Of a DNA stretch of 64,000 bases, positions 61,971-64,000 are shown piece after piece. Source of the stretch: Novosphingobium sp. Lineage in GTDB: Bacteria > Pseudomonadota > Alphaproteobacteria > Sphingomonadales > Sphingomonadaceae. How positions within the stretch are numbered: the stretch's first letter is position 1; the number at the start of each line of letters is the position of its first letter. The position numbers and the translations under genes were made by a program. Location: the NCBI GenBank assembly GCA_017744735.1, contig JAGIAR010000008.1:62001-126000 (forward strand), written 5' to 3'. A model generated the notes under the pieces. The model worked only from the letters and a program-made list of their open reading frames with translations, searched no databases and had not been told where the DNA came from.

Positions 61971-64000
61971 ATGAGCGAAAAGCCCGACTATAGAGCCACG
62001 GTCTTCCTGCCGAAGACCGATTTCCCGATGAAGGCCGGACTCCCGCAGAAGGAGCCGGGCATTCTCGAGCGCTGGCAGCAGCAGGATCTCTACCGCCAGC
62101 TGCGCGAAGCGCGTGCGGGGCGCGAGAAGTTCATCCTGCACGACGGCCCGCCCTATGCGAACGGCGACATGCACATCGGCCATGCGCTGAACCACATCCT
62201 GAAAGACATGGTGGTCCGCACCCAGACGCTGCTGGGCAAGGACGCGCCCTACGTTCCGGGCTGGGACTGCCACGGCCTGCCGATCGAATGGAAGGTCGAG
62301 GAGGAATACCGCAAGAAGAAGCTCAACAAGGACGAGGTTCCGGCGAAGGAATTCCGCGCCGAATGCCGCGCCTATGCGCAGCACTGGGTGAACACCCAGC
62401 GCGAGCAGCTCAAGCGGCTCGGGATCAATGGCGACTGGGACCATCCGTACCTGACGATGGACTTCCAGGCCGAGGCGACGATCGTTTCGGAACTGCTGAA
62501 GTTCGCCGAAAGCGGCCAGCTCTATCGCGGCGCCAAGCCGGTGATGTGGAGCCCGGTCGAGAAGACGGCGCTGGCCGAGGCCGAGGTCGAATACGAGGAT
62601 ATCGTCTCGACCCAGATCGACGTGGCGTTCGAGATCACTTCATCGCCGATCAAGGAGCTGGTCGGCGCCTATGCGGTAATCTGGACGACCACCCCGTGGA
62701 CGATCCCGGTGAACCAGGCTTTGGCCTATGGGCCGGAGGTTGAGTACCTCCTAGTCGGCGATCGAGGCGAACGCCCGATGCTCCTCGCCAAGGAATTGGT
62801 GTTGAACGGCGACGTTCTTCATCGGCTTGGGAAAGCTCGCGAGATCGACGTCCTATGGCAAGGCAAAGGCTCCGATCTCGCCGGCACCGTCGCCCGCCAC
62901 CCGATGCACCACCTCGGCGGCTTCTTCGCCGAGCCGCGCCCGTTCCTCGCGGGCGATTTCGTCACCACCGACAGCGGCACCGGCCTCGTCCATATGGCGC
63001 CCGATCACGGCGAGGACGATTTCGAGCTGTGCAAGGCGCACGGGATCGAGCCGAAATTCGTGGTCGAGGCAGACGGCAAGTACCGCGCCGACTGGCTGTG
63101 GCTGCCCGGACAGGGATCGGTCATCAATCCGAAGTTCAACGCCCCCGACGGGCCGATCTGCAGCGACCTCAAGGACGCTGGAGGTCTGCTCGCGGCGTCC
63201 ACAGATTATCGACACAGCTATCCACACAGCTGGCGCTCGAAGGCCAAGGTGATCTTCCGCTGCACCCCGCAGTGGTTCGTGCCGATGGACCGCCCGATCG
63301 CGCGGCTGGAGTTCCCTGTAGCTCCGGGCGGAACGATCGAAGGCGCGATCGCGCAGGCGGTTTCGGGCCCGACCGGGTCCCTGCGCGATCTCGCGCTGAC
63401 CGCGATCGCCGAGACGCGCTTCGTGCCCGAAAAAGGCCGCAACCGCATCGGCGCGATGGTCGAAGGGCGGCCCGACTGGGTGCTCAGCCGCCAGCGCGCC
63501 TGGGGCGTGCCGATCACATTGTTCGTCGAGCGCAAGAGCGGCCAGTACCTGGTCGACGAAGAGGTCAACGCCCGGATCATCGCCGCGGTGCGCGAGCAGG
63601 GCGTCGATGCCTGGGACGACGAGCATGCGCAGGAGTTGCTCGGGGACAAGTACAAGCTCGAGGATTACGAGCGCATCCCCGACATCCTCGACGTGTGGTT
63701 CGATTCGGGCTGCACCCATGTGTTCACGCTGGAGAGCGGGCGCTGGCCCGAGCTGCAATGGCCGGCCGACCTCTATCTGGAGGGCAGCGACCAGCATCGC
63801 GGCTGGTTCCAGTCCTCGCTGCTCGAAAGCTGCGCGACCCGCGGCCGCGCGCCTTACAATGCGGTGCTGACCCACGGTTTCACGATGGATTCCAAGGGCA
63901 TGAAGATGTCCAAGAGCCTCGGCAACACGGTCAGCCCGCTCAAGGTGATGGAGCAATATGGCGCGGACATCATCCGCCTGTGGGCGCTCAGCGTCGACTA
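61971..64000 (+). CDS. ileS: isoleucyl-tRNA synthetase (C-terminus beyond window)
   Basis: Class Ia synthetase charging tRNA-Ile, ATG at 61971, open at the window end after 676 codons. HIGH motif in MHIGHALNH near residue 69, the long CP1 editing domain (TTTPWTIPVNQALA), DYRHSYPHSWR, WFVPMD, and the KMSKS motif at residues 645-649 in GMKMSKSLGN. The C-terminal anticodon domain and zinc site are missing only because the window ends. Around 62740-62880 codon use differs from the rest (CTA, CGA, CTT, CAT codons). Confidence 0.96.
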   Translation, partial: MSEKPDYRATVFLPKTDFPMKAGLPQKEPGILERWQQQDLYRQLREARAGREKFILHDGPPYANGDMHIGHALNHILKDMVVRTQTLLGKDAPYVPGWDCHGLPIEWKVEEEYRKKKLNKDEVPAKEFRAECRAYAQHWVNTQREQLKRLGINGDWDHPYLTMDFQAEATIVSELLKFAESGQLYRGAKPVMWSPVEKTALAEAEVEYEDIVSTQIDVAFEITSSPIKELVGAYAVIWTTTPWTIPVNQALAYGPEVEYLLVGDRGERPMLLAKELVLNGDVLHRLGKAREIDVLWQGKGSDLAGTVARHPMHHLGGFFAEPRPFLAGDFVTTDSGTGLVHMAPDHGEDDFELCKAHGIEPKFVVEADGKYRADWLWLPGQGSVINPKFNAPDGPICSDLKDAGGLLAASTDYRHSYPHSWRSKAKVIFRCTPQWFVPMDRPIARLEFPVAPGGTIEGAIAQAVSGPTGSLRDLALTAIAETRFVPEKGRNRIGAMVEGRPDWVLSRQRAWGVPITLFVERKSGQYLVDEEVNARIIAAVREQGVDAWDDEHAQELLGDKYKLEDYERIPDILDVWFDSGCTHVFTLESGRWPELQWPADLYLEGSDQHRGWFQSSLLESCATRGRAPYNAVLTHGFTMDSKGMKMSKSLGNTVSPLKVMEQYGADIIRLWALSVD

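Noticed and set aside
63201-63224. DnaA-box-like pair (TTATCGACA and CTATCCACA)
   Set aside because: Lies in ileS where it encodes the conserved DYRHSYPHSW segment, with no AT-rich region or partner boxes. Not an origin.

Overview
The window is about 64 kb of ordinary, gene-dense chromosome from a GC-rich alphaproteobacterium. The best guess is the order Sphingomonadales (Erythrobacteraceae or Sphingomonadaceae-like). The clues are a MipZ division-site ATPase, a cytochrome bc1 operon followed by apt, a tonB-exbB-exbD-exbD cluster, a double cold-shock-domain protein, TPR-sulfotransferase and AsmA proteins, and promoter-like sequences of the alphaproteobacterial general stress sigma factor (GGAAC-N17-CGTT). 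I see no insertion sequence, prophage, CRISPR array, rRNA operon or replication origin.

Layout, left to right. 1-6.2 kb (minus): end-truncated MFS transporter, queC, a small secreted protein, the overlapping argD-argF-hslO operon and a glycine-rich double cold-shock protein. 6.4-9.0 kb (plus): a tightly packed operon of terC, a DUF442 phosphatase-like gene, a small membrane protein and a sterol-desaturase-type hydroxylase. 9-13.7 kb (minus): TPR-sulfotransferase, a PII gene, and glnK-amt behind a textbook sigma-54 promoter. 13.7-22.2 kb (minus): an endo/exonuclease-family gene, prfC, pheT, pheS, two tandem AraC regulators, rplT and rpmI. 22-31 kb: AsmA (plus), then minus-strand hisN-like, prs, glpX and hom genes with small secreted proteins between them. 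31-34.7 kb (plus): tonB-exbB-exbD-exbD with stem-loops at several junctions, then a third exbD behind a terminator. 34.7-41.2 kb: Lhr-type helicase, DUF4010 membrane protein, and a mipZ-J-domain-phosphoglucomutase operon. 41.4-46.2 kb (plus): CsgG-like protein, panC, NTF2-like, MarR, isochorismatase-like and MFS genes. 46.2-53.3 kb (minus): tRNA-Gly, apt, petABC, pgeF and pepN. 53.3-57.2 kb: epimerase-like, EamA transporter, threonine aldolase, GNAT, stress-type PRC-barrel protein and tRNA-Thr. 57.2-64 kb (plus): gpmA and a chain of overlapping genes purE-purK-folA-ribF-GDPD, then ileS cut by the window edge.

Most genes are core metabolism, translation, respiration and envelope transport. The more interesting material is regulatory or structural: the sigma-54 promoter of glnK-amt, three candidate stress-sigma promoters, the hairpin series in the TonB operon, a duplicated orphan ExbD with an AT-rich palindrome, two enzyme-family proteins lacking a key catalytic residue, tRNA genes with unusual overlaps or flanking pairing, and two AraC paralogues sitting inside the classical rpmI-rplT-pheS-pheT neighbourhood. 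I did not find a convincing new defence, mobile or biosynthetic system.
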